A stretch of 64,000 nt of DNA from Aliarcobacter sp. (GTDB lineage: Bacteria > Campylobacterota > Campylobacteria > Campylobacterales > Arcobacteraceae), in assembly GCA_028688995.1 (NCBI GenBank), contig JAQTXB010000003.1, positions 204,000 to 267,999 of the forward strand, in the 5' to 3' direction. This document shows, in pieces, positions 63,713 through 64,000 of this stretch. The notes below the pieces were generated by a model. That model searched no databases. It had not been told where the DNA came from and worked only from the letters and a program-made list of their open reading frames with translations. Positions within the stretch are counted from its first letter, which is position 1. Each line of letters begins with the position of its first letter. Made by a program: the position numbers and the translations under genes.

Positions 63713-63789
63713 TGGCGCGGTTGAAGGGACTCGAACCCTCGACCTCCTGCGTGACAGGCAGGCATTCTAACCAACTAAACTACAACCGC
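63713..63789 (-). tRNA. tRNA-Asp(GTC), copy 2
   Basis: Same 77-nt sequence as the copy at 63255-63331; 18 nt separate it from tRNA-Lys. Confidence 0.97.
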
Positions 63790-63882
63790 ACTTAAAAATA
63801 CTATTTATAAAGAATAAATAGAAGTCACGAAAAAAATAATCTTTAAAAATCTAATGCCACTGCATTTTATAACTTTTAAAAA

Positions 63883-63958
63883 TGGTGGTCGATATAAGAC
63901 TCGAACTTATGACATCTACCTTGTAAGGGTAGCGCTCTACCAACTGAGCTAATCGACC
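63883..63958 (-). tRNA. tRNA-Val(TAC), copy 2
   Basis: Same 76-nt sequence as the copy at 63425-63500, with the same spacer to tRNA-Asp. Confidence 0.97.
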
Positions 63959-63977
63959 ATTTGTTGCATTTCAAACT

Positions 63978-64000
63978 TGGTGACCCCTAGGGGATTCGAA
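63978..64000 (-). tRNA. tRNA-Glu(TTC), copy 2, partial
   Basis: The 23 bases visible are identical to the 3' end (CCA, acceptor and T-arm) of tRNA-Glu at 63520-63594. The rest is beyond the window, so identity is inferred. Confidence 0.85.

Larger units (their letters stand above)
63707..64000. repeat. Direct repeat, copy 2 (truncated by window end)
   Basis: Identical to 63249-63542. Contains tRNA-Asp, tRNA-Val and the first bases of a tRNA-Glu; continues past the window. Confidence 0.9.

Noticed and set aside
1..64000. CRISPR arrays, insertion sequences, prophage or toxin-antitoxin genes
   Set aside because: I saw no spaced short repeats with unique spacers, no transposase or integrase motifs and no terminal inverted repeats around genes. 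The only exact long repeats are the tRNA block and the qhpD tract.

Overview
The window looks like chromosomal DNA of an Arcobacter-group bacterium (Campylobacterota, Arcobacteraceae). This rests on very AT-rich coding with TTA/AAA-biased codons, an epsilon-type MutS with a C-terminal HNH nuclease, a folK-pepQ-aroQ-amidohydrolase-sppA neighbourhood typical of Campylobacterota, and small beta-barrel porins. The assignment is inferred from gene content, not from a database match. No insertion sequence, prophage, plasmid origin or CRISPR array was seen.

Region 1 (1-10.4 kb): the 3' end of a sensor histidine kinase; leuA preceded by a consensus promoter and a 25-codon ORF with a run of Leu codons (a likely leucine-sensing leader peptide); a tight run of ion-transport genes (six-TM K+ channel with RCK domain, a separate TrkA/RCK protein, a tandem DUF1538 membrane protein with a PII-like tail); a thioredoxin-like protein, a c-heme-binding protein and MutS7.

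Region 2 (10.4-26.1 kb) is the most distinctive part: two complete structural sets for quinohemoprotein amine dehydrogenase (QHNDH), each qhpA-qhpD-qhpC-qhpB and each next to its own divergent AraC-type qhpR. One shared maturation set follows (qhpF ABC transporter, qhpE subtilisin-like protease, qhpG flavin monooxygenase), and a porin sits at the front. QhpD forms thioether bridges in QhpC, QhpG hydroxylates the Trp destined to become cysteine tryptophylquinone, QhpE removes the QhpC leader and QhpF is the membrane step. The finished alpha-beta-gamma enzyme oxidises primary amines in the periplasm. A 17-nt element (TGTCGYTTTTTTACWAT) recurs upstream of the porin and both qhpA genes and is a candidate QhpR-dependent promoter.

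Region 3 (26.1-43.8 kb) is mostly housekeeping: a heme-linked GGDEF protein, a small membrane protein, hisA/hisH with a TIGR01777 epimerase between them, comF-like, a small zinc-ribbon protein between two hairpin-forming intergenic elements, lepA, two tandem OmpA proteins, prs, a porin, mnmA, folK, an M24 peptidase, aroQ, an aminofutalosine-deaminase-like hydrolase and sppA.

Region 4 (43.8-63.2 kb) is an acetate/carboxylate island on the minus strand: pta-ackA plus two further ackA genes, two DUF485-actP acetate symporter pairs, two pairs of cNMP/CBS/DUF294 nucleotidyltransferase with DEDDh exonuclease, a DUF4212-SSS symporter pair and a Cache-domain histidine kinase/response regulator. A palindrome TGTATAT-AAA-ATATACA or a close variant lies upstream of several of these genes and of both porins and qhpA2, which suggests a common regulator. 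The window ends in a minus-strand tRNA cluster (Asp, Val, Glu, Lys) in which Asp-Val-Glu and their spacers are repeated exactly 458 bp downstream.
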